This document shows, piece after piece, positions 56,763 to 64,000 of a stretch of 64,000 bases of DNA. The position numbers and the translations under genes are program-made. Position 1 is the stretch's first letter. Every line of letters begins with the position of its first letter. Below the pieces are notes generated by a model. The model saw nothing but the letters and a program-made list of their open reading frames with translations. It did not search any database and was not told the origin of the DNA. Origin of the DNA: Pontibacter chinhatensis (GTDB lineage: Bacteria > Bacteroidota > Bacteroidia > Cytophagales > Hymenobacteraceae); NCBI RefSeq assembly GCF_900113285.1, contig NZ_FOOT01000004.1, positions 248,001 to 312,000 on the forward strand, written 5' to 3'.

Positions 56763-57417
56763 GGGAAACTATTTGTATACTGGCCGAGCAGCCCAACCTA
56801 TCGGCGCCGGCTTTAATTAATGCCTCTGCTTCGGCGGTGGTTCTGATGCCGCCGGAGGCTTTGATCTTCATTTTGCTGGGTAGCACGCGGCGCATCAGCT
56901 TGATGTGGTCTACGGTGGCTCCTTTGGCTGCAAAGCCTGTCGAGGTTTTAACGTAATCGGCGCCGGCGCTGGTACAAATGCTGCAGGCTTTTATAATTTC
57001 CTCCTCCGTCAGCAAGGCCGTTTCGATGATCACCTTCAGCTCGGCATCGCGCATGTGGCAGAACTTGGCCAGATCACTCAGCTCGTTTTCCACCTCCTTA
57101 TACTTGCCGGACTTGAAAAGGGAAACGTTCATCACCACGTCTATTTCATTGGCGCCATCCTCAATGGCCTGGTGCGTCTCCAGAAATTTTACCTTGGGGT
57201 GCTGGTAGCCCAGCGGAAAGCCAATGACCGTGGCAATCTTTACCAAGGAACCCACGCCCAACCGCTCCTTGGCCTGCTGCACATAGCACGGCGGCACACA
57301 CACGGCCGCAAAGCCGTAGCTTCGGGCCTCGTCGCAGAGTTGCAGCACCTGGCTGGCCGTAGCATCAGGGCGCAGCAGCGTATGGTCTATATAAGAGGCG
57401 ATGTCTTCTCCTGCCAT
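56755..57417 (-). CDS. deoC: Deoxyribose-phosphate aldolase
   Basis: About 220 residues from MAGEDIASYIDHTLLRPDATA; the earlier in-frame ATG at 57444 sits inside a repeat fragment. Schiff-base Lys is in ADYVKTSTGFA, with VVMNVSLFKSGKY and KASGGIRTTAEAEAL also typical. It splits 2-deoxyribose-5-phosphate to acetaldehyde and glyceraldehyde-3-phosphate in deoxynucleoside salvage. Confidence 0.94.
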   Translation of the reverse strand: MAGEDIASYIDHTLLRPDATASQVLQLCDEARSYGFAAVCVPPCYVQQAKERLGVGSLVKIATVIGFPLGYQHPKVKFLETHQAIEDGANEIDVVMNVSLFKSGKYKEVENELSDLAKFCHMRDAELKVIIETALLTEEEIIKACSICTSAGADYVKTSTGFAAKGATVDHIKLMRRVLPSKMKIKASGGIRTTAEAEALIKAGADRLGCSASIQIVSHE

Positions 57418-57503
57418 AGTGGTTGGATAAAAGACAAAGGACATAAGATGAAAGTATACTTTCTCCTACATCCTCTATCCTATTAATAAATAAGGTATAA
57501 AAA

Positions 57504-57532
57504 GCAGCCACTACTTATGCGTAGCGGCTGCC
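57504..57532 (-). terminator. Terminator after secA
   Basis: Stem gcagccactac / gtagcggctgc with a short loop, six bases past the secA stop on the minus strand. Confidence 0.8.
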
Positions 57533-57537
57533 GTTCT

Positions 57538-60500
57538 TTAGTCTTCAATCAGTACGCAGCGGTTGTTCTGCAGGTCGTCTTCCACACTCTTATACTTTAC
57601 GTCCTTCAGCACGCGGCCATCGTTGTACTGCACGCTTACGCGCTCGTTGCGGCCGGCAACTTTCTGGGAGTGGGCTGGCATGACCTTCTCCGCCTCCTGC
57701 GCTGGCGCGCTGGTGTGGCCTGTTTCATCCTCCAACGAGGAATGCACTTCCTGCTTCTGCTCTTTCAGCACCGGCGGCTTAGGGGCCATGGGTGGCCTTA
57801 CCGGCTGCTGCACCTGCTGCGGAGCCTGCACTGGTATAAACGCACGGAACAGGAACTCGATTGTCTGCTCGTTTACTTTGCCGATCATGCGCTTGAACAG
57901 CTCAAACGACTCGAACTTGTAAATCAGCAGCGGGTCTTTCTGCTCGTACACGGCGTTCTGCACGCTCTGCTTCAGGTTGTCCATCTCGCGCAGGTGGTCG
58001 GTCCAGGCCTGGTCGATGGTGCCCAGCGTGATGATTTTCTCCATGGAACGCATCAGCTCCAGACCCTGCGTTTCGAAAGCCTTGGTCAGGTTGGCTACGG
58101 CAGCCAGCTGGCGCTTGCCATCGGTAAACGGCACGGCGATGTTCTCGATCATCGGCCCACGGTTGGCGTGGATATCGGCAATGATTGGGAAGGCCTGCGC
58201 AGCGATCTGCTTGTTGCGGTTCAGGTAGTGGCTCAGGGCCTCGTTGTACAGGCGCTCTGCCAGCTGGTTGGCATTACCAGACTTGAACTCATTGTCCGTA
58301 ATGGCAGACTCGATACCGAATACGCGCAGCACGTGCAGCTGGAAGTTTTCGTAGTCGCTGGTGTTCTTGTAGCTCACGATCACGTCCTCGCTGATGTCGT
58401 AGATCATGTTCCAGATATCCAGCTCCAGGCGCTCGCCGTACAGGGCGTTTCTACGGCGCTTGTACACCACCTCACGCTGTGCGTTCATCACGTCGTCGTA
58501 CTCCAGCAGGCGCTTACGCATGCCAAAGTTGTTCTCTTCCACCTTCTTCTGCGCACGCTCGATAGAGTTGGTAATCATCGAGTGCTGGATTACCTCGCCT
58601 TCCTCCAGGCCCATGCGGTCCATCAGGCGGGCAATACGGTCAGAGCCGAACAGGCGCATCAGGTTGTCTTCCAAGCTCACGAAGAACTGTGAAGATCCCG
58701 GGTCGCCCTGGCGGCCGGCACGACCACGCAGCTGGCGGTCTACGCGGCGGGACTCGTGGCGCTCTGTACCGATAATGGCCAGACCACCTGCAGCCTTTGA
58801 CTCTGGCGTCAGCTTAATGTCGGTACCACGACCGGCCATGTTCGTGGCGATGGTTACCGTGCTCGGCTTACCGGCTTCGGCCACAATCTCGGCCTCTTTC
58901 TGGTGCAGCTTGGCGTTCAGTACCTGGTGCCTGATGTTGCGCAGCTTCAGCATGCGGCTCAGGAGTTCGGAGATTTCTACCGAAGTAGTACCTACCAGCA
59001 CCGGACGTCCGGCCTCTGTCAACGCTACAATCTCGTCGGCCACGGCGTTATACTTCTCGCGCGTGGTTTTGTATACTTTGTCGTGCTCGTCTTTTCTGGC
59101 GATGGGGCGATTAGTTGGAATCACCACCACATCCAGTTTGTAGATGTCCCAGAACTCGCCTGCCTCTGTTTCGGCAGTACCCGTCATACCGGCAAGTTTG
59201 TGGTACATACGGAAGTAGTTCTGCAGCGTAACCGTGGCGTAAGTCTGTGTGGCATCCTCTACCTTCACGTTCTCCTTCGCCTCAATGGCCTGGTGCAAAC
59301 CATCGGAGTAGCGGCGGCCTTCCATGATACGGCCTGTCTGCTCGTCTACGATCTTCACCTTGTTATCCGGCGTTACGATATACTCTGTGTCCTTCTCGAA
59401 CAAAGTATAAGCCTTCAGCAACTGGTTGATAGTATGGATGCGCTTCGACTTCTCCTGGAAATCGGCGATCAGTTTCTCTTTGGCGTGCAGCTGCTCCTCA
59501 TGCGAGAGCGCATTGTTATGCTCTATCTCGGCGATCTCAGTACCGATGTCAGGCATGATGAAGAAGTTCGGATCCTCGCCCTGGCCTGTAATCAGGTCGA
59601 TACCGCGCTCAGTCAGCTCAATTTGGTTGTGCTTTTCGTCGATGGTAAAGTATAGCGGCTCGTCGGCTTCCGGCATCTGGCGGGAGTTATCCTGCAGATA
59701 GAAGTTCTCCGTTTTCTGCATGATAGCGCGGTTGCCTGTCTCGCTGAGGAACTTGATCAGCGGCTTGCTCTTAGGCAGGCCACGGTAAGCGCGGAACAGG
59801 GCCAGACCACCATCCTGGTTGTTTCCTTCCTTGATCAGGCGCTTGGCCTCTGTCAGGAAGTTCTGTACCACTTTACGCTGCGCCTCCACCAGCATGGCAA
59901 TGCGTGGCTTCAGCTGGTAGAACTCGTGCTCATCACCGCGTGGCACCGGACCAGAAATGATCAGCGGCGTACGGGCATCGTCAATCAATACGGAGTCCAC
60001 TTCGTCCACCATCGCATAGTGGTGCTTGCGCTGTACCAGATCCTGCGGTTCGCGAGCCATGTTGTCGCGCAGGTAGTCGAAGCCAAATTCATTGTTAGTA
60101 CCGTACGTGATGTCAGCGCGGTAGGCATTGCGGCGGGCTTCAGAGTTTGGCTGGTGCTTGTCGATACAGTCAATCGTCAGGCCATGGAACTCAAAGAGAG
60201 GAGCCATCCATTCAGAGTCACGGCGGGCAAGGTAGTCGTTCACTGTTACCACGTGTACTCCGCGTCCCGAGAGGGCATTCAGGTAAGCCGGCAGCGTAGC
60301 CACCAGTGTTTTACCCTCACCTGTGGCCATCTCGGCAATTTTACCCTGGTGCAGCACGGCGCCACCAATTAACTGCACATCGTAGTGCAGCATGTCCCAG
60401 GTAATCTCGTTGCCGGCAGCCACCCATTTATTTGCCCAGGTCGCTTTGTCGCCTTCGATCTGCACGTTTGGCTTGCGGGCCGCAATCATGCGATCGTGCT

Positions 60501-60912
60501 CTGTGGCCGTTACCACCAGCTGACCGTTCTCCTTCCAGCGGCGGGCAGTTTCTTTTACAACGGCAAAACCTGTTGGTAGCACTTCCAGCAGCACTACTTC
60601 CAGGTCTTTGTTGCGCTGTTTCTCCAACTCGTCAATCTCCGAGAAGATATTCTCCTTCTGCACAATGTTCAGCTCTGTTTCTTCGGCTACGCGTTTGTGC
60701 AAAGCGGCAATCTTATCATCAATCGGCTTCAGGCGCTCGTTAATAATCCCCTTTATCTCAAAGGTCTTCTGACGAAGCTCATCATCCGTAATTGTATTTA
60801 GCTTGGCGTACTCCTGATTTGTCTTGGATACATAAGGTAGTACCTCCTTTATATCTCTGTCGGATTTGGTGCCGAATAGTTTCGCAACGGTTTTACCGAA
60901 AAAATCAAACAT
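57538..60912 (-). CDS. secA: Preprotein translocase ATPase SecA
   Basis: An 1124-residue SecA, longer than the E. coli enzyme as usual in Bacteroidota. The order is Walker [71 protein letters not shown], then the C-terminal helical domain. The tail has a Pro/Gln linker ([16 protein letters not shown]) and ends [22 protein letters not shown]. The zinc-binding CxC tail found in proteobacteria is absent. It drives protein export through SecYEG. Confidence 0.97.
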   Translation of the reverse strand: MFDFFGKTVAKLFGTKSDRDIKEVLPYVSKTNQEYAKLNTITDDELRQKTFEIKGIINERLKPIDDKIAALHKRVAEETELNIVQKENIFSEIDELEKQRNKDLEVVLLEVLPTGFAVVKETARRWKENGQLVVTATEHDRMIAARKPNVQIEGDKATWANKWVAAGNEITWDMLHYDVQLIGGAVLHQGKIAEMATGEGKTLVATLPAYLNALSGRGVHVVTVNDYLARRDSEWMAPLFEFHGLTIDCIDKHQPNSEARRNAYRADITYGTNNEFGFDYLRDNMAREPQDLVQRKHHYAMVDEVDSVLIDDARTPLIISGPVPRGDEHEFYQLKPRIAMLVEAQRKVVQNFLTEAKRLIKEGNNQDGGLALFRAYRGLPKSKPLIKFLSETGNRAIMQKTENFYLQDNSRQMPEADEPLYFTIDEKHNQIELTERGIDLITGQGEDPNFFIMPDIGTEIAEIEHNNALSHEEQLHAKEKLIADFQEKSKRIHTINQLLKAYTLFEKDTEYIVTPDNKVKIVDEQTGRIMEGRRYSDGLHQAIEAKENVKVEDATQTYATVTLQNYFRMYHKLAGMTGTAETEAGEFWDIYKLDVVVIPTNRPIARKDEHDKVYKTTREKYNAVADEIVALTEAGRPVLVGTTSVEISELLSRMLKLRNIRHQVLNAKLHQKEAEIVAEAGKPSTVTIATNMAGRGTDIKLTPESKAAGGLAIIGTERHESRRVDRQLRGRAGRQGDPGSSQFFVSLEDNLMRLFGSDRIARLMDRMGLEEGEVIQHSMITNSIERAQKKVEENNFGMRKRLLEYDDVMNAQREVVYKRRRNALYGERLELDIWNMIYDISEDVIVSYKNTSDYENFQLHVLRVFGIESAITDNEFKSGNANQLAERLYNEALSHYLNRNKQIAAQAFPIIADIHANRGPMIENIAVPFTDGKRQLAAVANLTKAFETQGLELMRSMEKIITLGTIDQAWTDHLREMDNLKQSVQNAVYEQKDPLLIYKFESFELFKRMIGKVNEQTIEFLFRAFIPVQAPQQVQQPVRPPMAPKPPVLKEQKQEVHSSLEDETGHTSAPAQEAEKVMPAHSQKVAGRNERVSVQYNDGRVLKDVKYKSVEDDLQNNRCVLIED

Positions 60913-61149
60913 CTGTATATGTTGTTCTTAAATGAATTTTTCTGTTCGCAATATCGTCAAAAATAGCTGTTTTTCCGATATATCTTACATCGTGCACTAA
61001 AACAATACCAGAATAAGCACTGCCTTCTGCATCTGCCAAATTTACCGATGAAGCATAGTGCTACAACTATTTAGACTTTGAACGCCCAATAGGCTATGAC
61101 ATAATAGGTAACATGTGGCAGAGTGACAGAAGTTCGTTTTGGGGTGAGT

Positions 61150-61245
61150 TATACTTTTATACTTGCTGGTTTATACTTCAGCTATACTTCTATACTTCTC
61201 TGGCGCAAGCGTCTGCTTGTGCCTTCGTATACTTTGGCTATACTT
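61150..61245. repeat. Cluster of seven TATACTT motifs in 96 bases
   Basis: TATACTT starts at 61150, 61158, 61172, 61183, 61191, 61228 and 61239, all on the same strand, with spacing too irregular for a tandem repeat. It is the densest cluster seen in the window. Confidence 0.85.
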
Positions 61246-61717
61246 TCATAGCCTCAGCTTCCTTCCACTTGAACTAGGCTATCCTTACTAGCTGCCGTTC
61301 ATCCTCTAGAACCCACAAGTGCCTCATTGCATCTCTGACTTTCTGCCCTCCCAGGCCGGGAGGCCTCGCCTTCGGGCATCGCGCGGTGTACATTTCCTTT
61401 GCTACCCTTCGGTCGCAATGCCCTTGACGGGCACCGGATCTCACAAGGCGCTCAACCCAAAGGCTGGGAATCGTTTGATAGCCGCTGCTTTTTGTCATCT
61501 CGACCTTTGGGAGAGATCTGAAGAGAATTCAAAATAGGTCTGTCGCGCAGCTCGAGATGACAGGGAGAATGACAAGTATAAATTCCCCTCCTTGGAGGGG
61601 CTAGGGGTGGGTTTATACTTGCGCTGATAAAACAGAAACTACGAAGTCTACACTTAGCACCAGAAGTTACAGACTCCCCTCCTTGGCTAAGGAGGGGCCA
61701 GGGGTGGTTGGACCCGG
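61200..61717 (+). repeat. Composite interspersed repeat, copy 3
   Basis: Same blocks and order as copy 1: GGCTATCCTT, CTCCCAGGCCGGGAGGCCTC, TCACAAGGCGC, the TGTCATCTCGA/TCGAGATGACA inverted pair, GGGGCTAGGGGTGGG, GGTGGTTGGACCCGG. The GGACAGGTCGCGACCTGTCC palindrome is missing. The CGCCTTCGGGCATCGCGCGGTGTACATTT block matches copy 2 better than copy 1. Confidence 0.8.
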
Positions 61718-61813
61718 TAACGCAGAAATTCTCCCAGTTCTTAGGGCTGGGTTAGGGTTTATACTTGCCACAGATAACCCGATGCAGCTACAGCCGCTTT
61801 CAAGCCCCAATCA

Positions 61814-62329
61814 TCAGAAAACCTTCTGGAACTCCACGACATCCTCCCAGCCGTCAAGGGTGCGGAGCCACTCTTTCCTCACGCCTACTTGCTGGAAGCC
61901 GGCTTGGGTGAAAAGGTGGATGCTTGGCAGGTTAGTGGCGGTAACAGAGCAGTATACCTGGTGCAGCTGCAGTTTGCTTTGACAGTAACCAAGCAGCAGG
62001 TGCAGCGCTTCCCGGGCATGGCCGTTGCCGCGGTGCTCGGCGGTTACCACAATACCAATTCCCGCGCGCCGGTGCAGCGGGTCAAAATCGTATAGGTCTA
62101 TAGCGCCGATGGCCTGCTGGCCGTGGTTGCAGATAACCAGGCGCAACTGCTTTACGGTGTAAATATCCTGGGCGGCATTTTCGAGGTAGGCCTCCAGCAC
62201 AAACTTGGAGTATGGTGTAAGGGTGTTGCCCACGTGCCACACCGATGTATCATTTTCCAGCACGTACAGGAAATCCAGGTCGGTTGGCTCCAGGGCGCGG
62301 AGGTAGGTATTATCTGCTTTCAGAAACAC
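61814..62329 (-). CDS. GNAT N-acetyltransferase
   Basis: A 171-residue acetyltransferase: YLRALEPTDLDFLYVLEND, IGAIDLYDFDPLHRRAGIGIVV, HRGNGHAREALHLLLGYC (acetyl-CoA loop), and VTATNLPSIHLFTQAGFQQVG. It resembles spermidine/amino-acid acetyltransferases (SpeG-like), but the substrate cannot be assigned. Confidence 0.9.
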   Translation of the reverse strand: MFLKADNTYLRALEPTDLDFLYVLENDTSVWHVGNTLTPYSKFVLEAYLENAAQDIYTVKQLRLVICNHGQQAIGAIDLYDFDPLHRRAGIGIVVTAEHRGNGHAREALHLLLGYCQSKLQLHQVYCSVTATNLPSIHLFTQAGFQQVGVRKEWLRTLDGWEDVVEFQKVF

Positions 62330-62364
62330 GTCAATTATGCTTTATACATGCATCAAGGTATAAA

Positions 62365-62412
62365 AAAGAAAGACTCCCGACAATTTATACTTGCCGGAAG
62401 CCTTTCTTTATA
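62365..62412. terminator. Weak hairpin between dapF and the GNAT gene
   Basis: Imperfect stem aaagaaag ... ctttcttt around a TATACTT-containing loop. It may terminate dapF on the minus strand. Confidence 0.4.
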
Positions 62413-62444
62413 GTTAGAACGACGGGTTAGTTCTTAATTATGAT

Positions 62445-63221
62445 TTATACATTAACTGAGCCGGTAAATACCTGCTTTGCCGGCCCGATCAGGTAAATAT
62501 ACTTGAAGCTACCCTCACCGGTGCGCTCGAAGGCCACCTGCAGTTCGCCACCCAGCACTTTTACCTTTACCGGGCTCTGCATGCCCTCTAGGCCCGCCAC
62601 CAGCGCAGCGGCTGTTACACCTGTTCCGCACGACAAGGTTTCGTCTTCCACGCCGCGCTCGTAGGTGCGCACAAATATCTCGTTCTCGCCAATCTTCTGC
62701 ACAAAATTTACATTAGTGCCTACAGCTGCAAAACGGTCGTTGTAGCGAATGGCTCGGCCTTCTTCATACACATCCATCCCTTGCACGTCGTCTACAAAAC
62801 GGATGTAGTGCGGAGAGCCGGTGTTGAGGTAGTAGTCGTTGCCAATTCGTTCCACTTGCTTCACGTCGTTCATCTTCAGTTGAATCAGGTCGCGCTCTAC
62901 GCTGGCCTGGTGCTCGCCGTCGGCGGCCAGAAAGCAGGCCACGTCCTCAATCACGCCCAACTGGCGGGCAAAACGAACGGTGCAGCGCGCGCCGTTGCCG
63001 CACATGGAGCCCACACGACCGTCGGCGTTATAGTACACCATCTCGAAATCGTAGTCCGGATGGTCCTGCAAAAGTATAAGTCCGTCGGCACCCACGCCGG
63101 TGCGGCGGTCGCACAGGTGTTTTACCAACGCTTCGTTCTCGCCCGGGAAGGTCATTTTCCGGTTGTCGATCATCACGAAGTCATTACCAGTACCCTGGTA
63201 TTTATAAAAACTGATTGCCAT
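62445..63221 (-). CDS. dapF: Diaminopimelate epimerase
   Basis: A 258-residue enzyme converting LL- to meso-diaminopimelate, for lysine and peptidoglycan synthesis. The two catalytic Cys are in SMCGNGARC and ETLSCGTGVTAAAL; the N-terminus YKYQGTGNDFVMIDN is typical. Complete, of usual length, single-gene unit. Confidence 0.96.
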   Translation of the reverse strand: MAISFYKYQGTGNDFVMIDNRKMTFPGENEALVKHLCDRRTGVGADGLILLQDHPDYDFEMVYYNADGRVGSMCGNGARCTVRFARQLGVIEDVACFLAADGEHQASVERDLIQLKMNDVKQVERIGNDYYLNTGSPHYIRFVDDVQGMDVYEEGRAIRYNDRFAAVGTNVNFVQKIGENEIFVRTYERGVEDETLSCGTGVTAAALVAGLEGMQSPVKVKVLGGELQVAFERTGEGSFKYIYLIGPAKQVFTGSVNV

Positions 63222-63328
63222 GTATCTGAAACAATAAAAACAGCAGGTTCGTGCACTTTTTATGGTGTGGCGGATAATGCGTAATTTTACCCCTTGCGGG
63301 CACCTCGCCTGAAATAAACGACAAAGAT

Positions 63329-64000
63329 ATGTATTCCTTTCTTACAACAGCAAACTGGCCTGATTATGAGCTGGTAGACAGCGGAAATTTCGAAAAACTG
63401 GAGCGGTTCGGCCAGTATTACGTGGCCAGGCCGGAGCCGCAGGCCATCTGGGACAAGCACCTGCCCGAGCAGGAATGGCAGCGCCTGGCGCAGGCCGTGT
63501 TTACCCGCGACAAAGGCAGCCAGGAAAAAGGCCAGTGGAAACTGAAAAAAGGAATGCCCGAGCAGTGGTTCATCAACTATACTTATAATGACCTAAAGCT
63601 GCGTTTCCGGCTGGGGCTGTCGTCGTTTAAGCACGTGGGTTTGTTTCCGGAGCAGGACGCGAACTGGAAGTTTATTTACGACACCACCCGCCAGTTAAAA
63701 ACGCCCCAGCCAAAGGTGCTGAACATGTTTGCCTACACCGGAGCTGCCACCCTGGCCGCCAAAGCCGCTGGCGCCGACGTGACGCACCTAGACTCGATAA
63801 AGCAGGTGAACTTCTGGGCCCGCGACAACATGGAAGCCAGCAACTTGGACAACGTGCGCTGGATTGTGGAAGACGCCATGAAGTATGCCCGTCGCGAAGT
63901 AAAGCGTGGCAATACCTACAACGGCATCATCCTGGACCCGCCCAGCTACGGCCGCGGCCCGAACGGCGAAAAATGGCAACTGGAAGACGAGCTGAACGAG
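63329..64000 (+). CDS. Class I SAM-dependent methyltransferase (rRNA cytosine methyltransferase-like), 3' truncated
   Basis: 224 codons are visible and the frame is open at the window end. Residues about 60-100 (KGSQEKGQWKLKKGMPEQW, LRFRLGLSSFKHVGLFPEQDANW) precede the SAM site VLNMFAYTGAATLAAKAAGADVTHLDS and the motif IILDPPSYGRGP. This matches the RlmI/oxidoreductase-like SAM methyltransferases that act on 23S rRNA. The ATG lies 107 bases upstream of the dapF start, on the opposite strand. Confidence 0.88.
   Translation, partial: MYSFLTTANWPDYELVDSGNFEKLERFGQYYVARPEPQAIWDKHLPEQEWQRLAQAVFTRDKGSQEKGQWKLKKGMPEQWFINYTYNDLKLRFRLGLSSFKHVGLFPEQDANWKFIYDTTRQLKTPQPKVLNMFAYTGAATLAAKAAGADVTHLDSIKQVNFWARDNMEASNLDNVRWIVEDAMKYARREVKRGNTYNGIILDPPSYGRGPNGEKWQLEDELNE

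Larger units (their letters stand above)
60913..61813. other. Gene-free spacer of 0.9 kb upstream of secA
   Basis: No gene is supported. It holds an extreme AAGTATA cluster (seven TATACTT at 61150-61245) and copy 3 of the composite repeat. The secA promoter is presumably in the AT-rich first 150 bases. Confidence 0.7.

Overview
The window reads as chromosomal DNA from a Bacteroidota bacterium of the order Cytophagales, most like Pontibacter or another Hymenobacteraceae. Signs are TonB-dependent receptors with CarboxypepD_reg domains, BatD, MoxR, DUF3108 and DUF2490 proteins, TTG-N19..21-TAnnTTTG promoters, few Shine-Dalgarno sites, the order rplM-rpsI-rpsB-tsf, and moderately GC-rich genes separated by AT-rich spacers. 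The genus is an inference. Most content is core housekeeping. I see no transposase, prophage, CRISPR array, rRNA or tRNA gene.

Layout. 1-9 kb: the end of an ion transporter, a composite non-coding repeat, an exported CarboxypepD_reg protein, batD-aroC, queG, an AT-rich two-gene unit of unknown function, and ruvB. 9-19.5 kb: a single-HKD PLD protein, an ECF sigma factor with a membrane partner, glutaryl-CoA dehydrogenase, a TPP-riboswitch-controlled TonB receptor, an aldose-epimerase-like protein, a NadR-type kinase, a 58-codon gene, a PnuC-type transporter and a rhodanese. 19.8-30.5 kb: guaB, a SpoIIE/STAS/HATPase partner-switching set, a parvulin lipoprotein carrying an OmpA domain, a SurA-like chaperone, MoxR and two unknowns. 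30.5-43.5 kb: an SDR enzyme, a GNAT, a second repeat copy (inverted), recA, DUF3108, a PhoB/PhoR-like pair, RluA, a quinone oxidoreductase, and L13-S9-S2-EF-Ts. 43.5-64 kb, nearly all on the minus strand: a TPR protein, a membrane MutS homologue, RidA, a second ECF sigma module, a DnaA-box cluster, ALDH7, DegP, Hsp20, DUF2490, an M20 amidohydrolase, a SPOR lipoprotein, deoC, secA, a third repeat copy, a GNAT, dapF, and the start of an rRNA-type methyltransferase.

The most unusual signal is a 7-mer, AAGTATA/TATACTT. My hand count finds about 160 copies over both strands, where base composition predicts only single digits. It lies in genes in all reading frames and both orientations, clusters in spacers, and forms the stems or flanks of several terminators. 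It is absent from recA and from the four ribosomal/EF-Ts genes. The pattern recalls DNA uptake sequences of Pasteurellaceae and Neisseriaceae, though no function is shown here. Other points of interest are a composite repeat present three times, the DnaA-box cluster at 49.6-49.8 kb, and the OmpA domain nested in a parvulin lipoprotein.

Functional links: the TPP riboswitch receptor and the PnuC-type permease suggest vitamin uptake. DegP, SurA-like, parvulin-OmpA, Hsp20 and the two ECF modules form an envelope-quality-control theme. GcdH and ALDH7 could both serve lysine catabolism.
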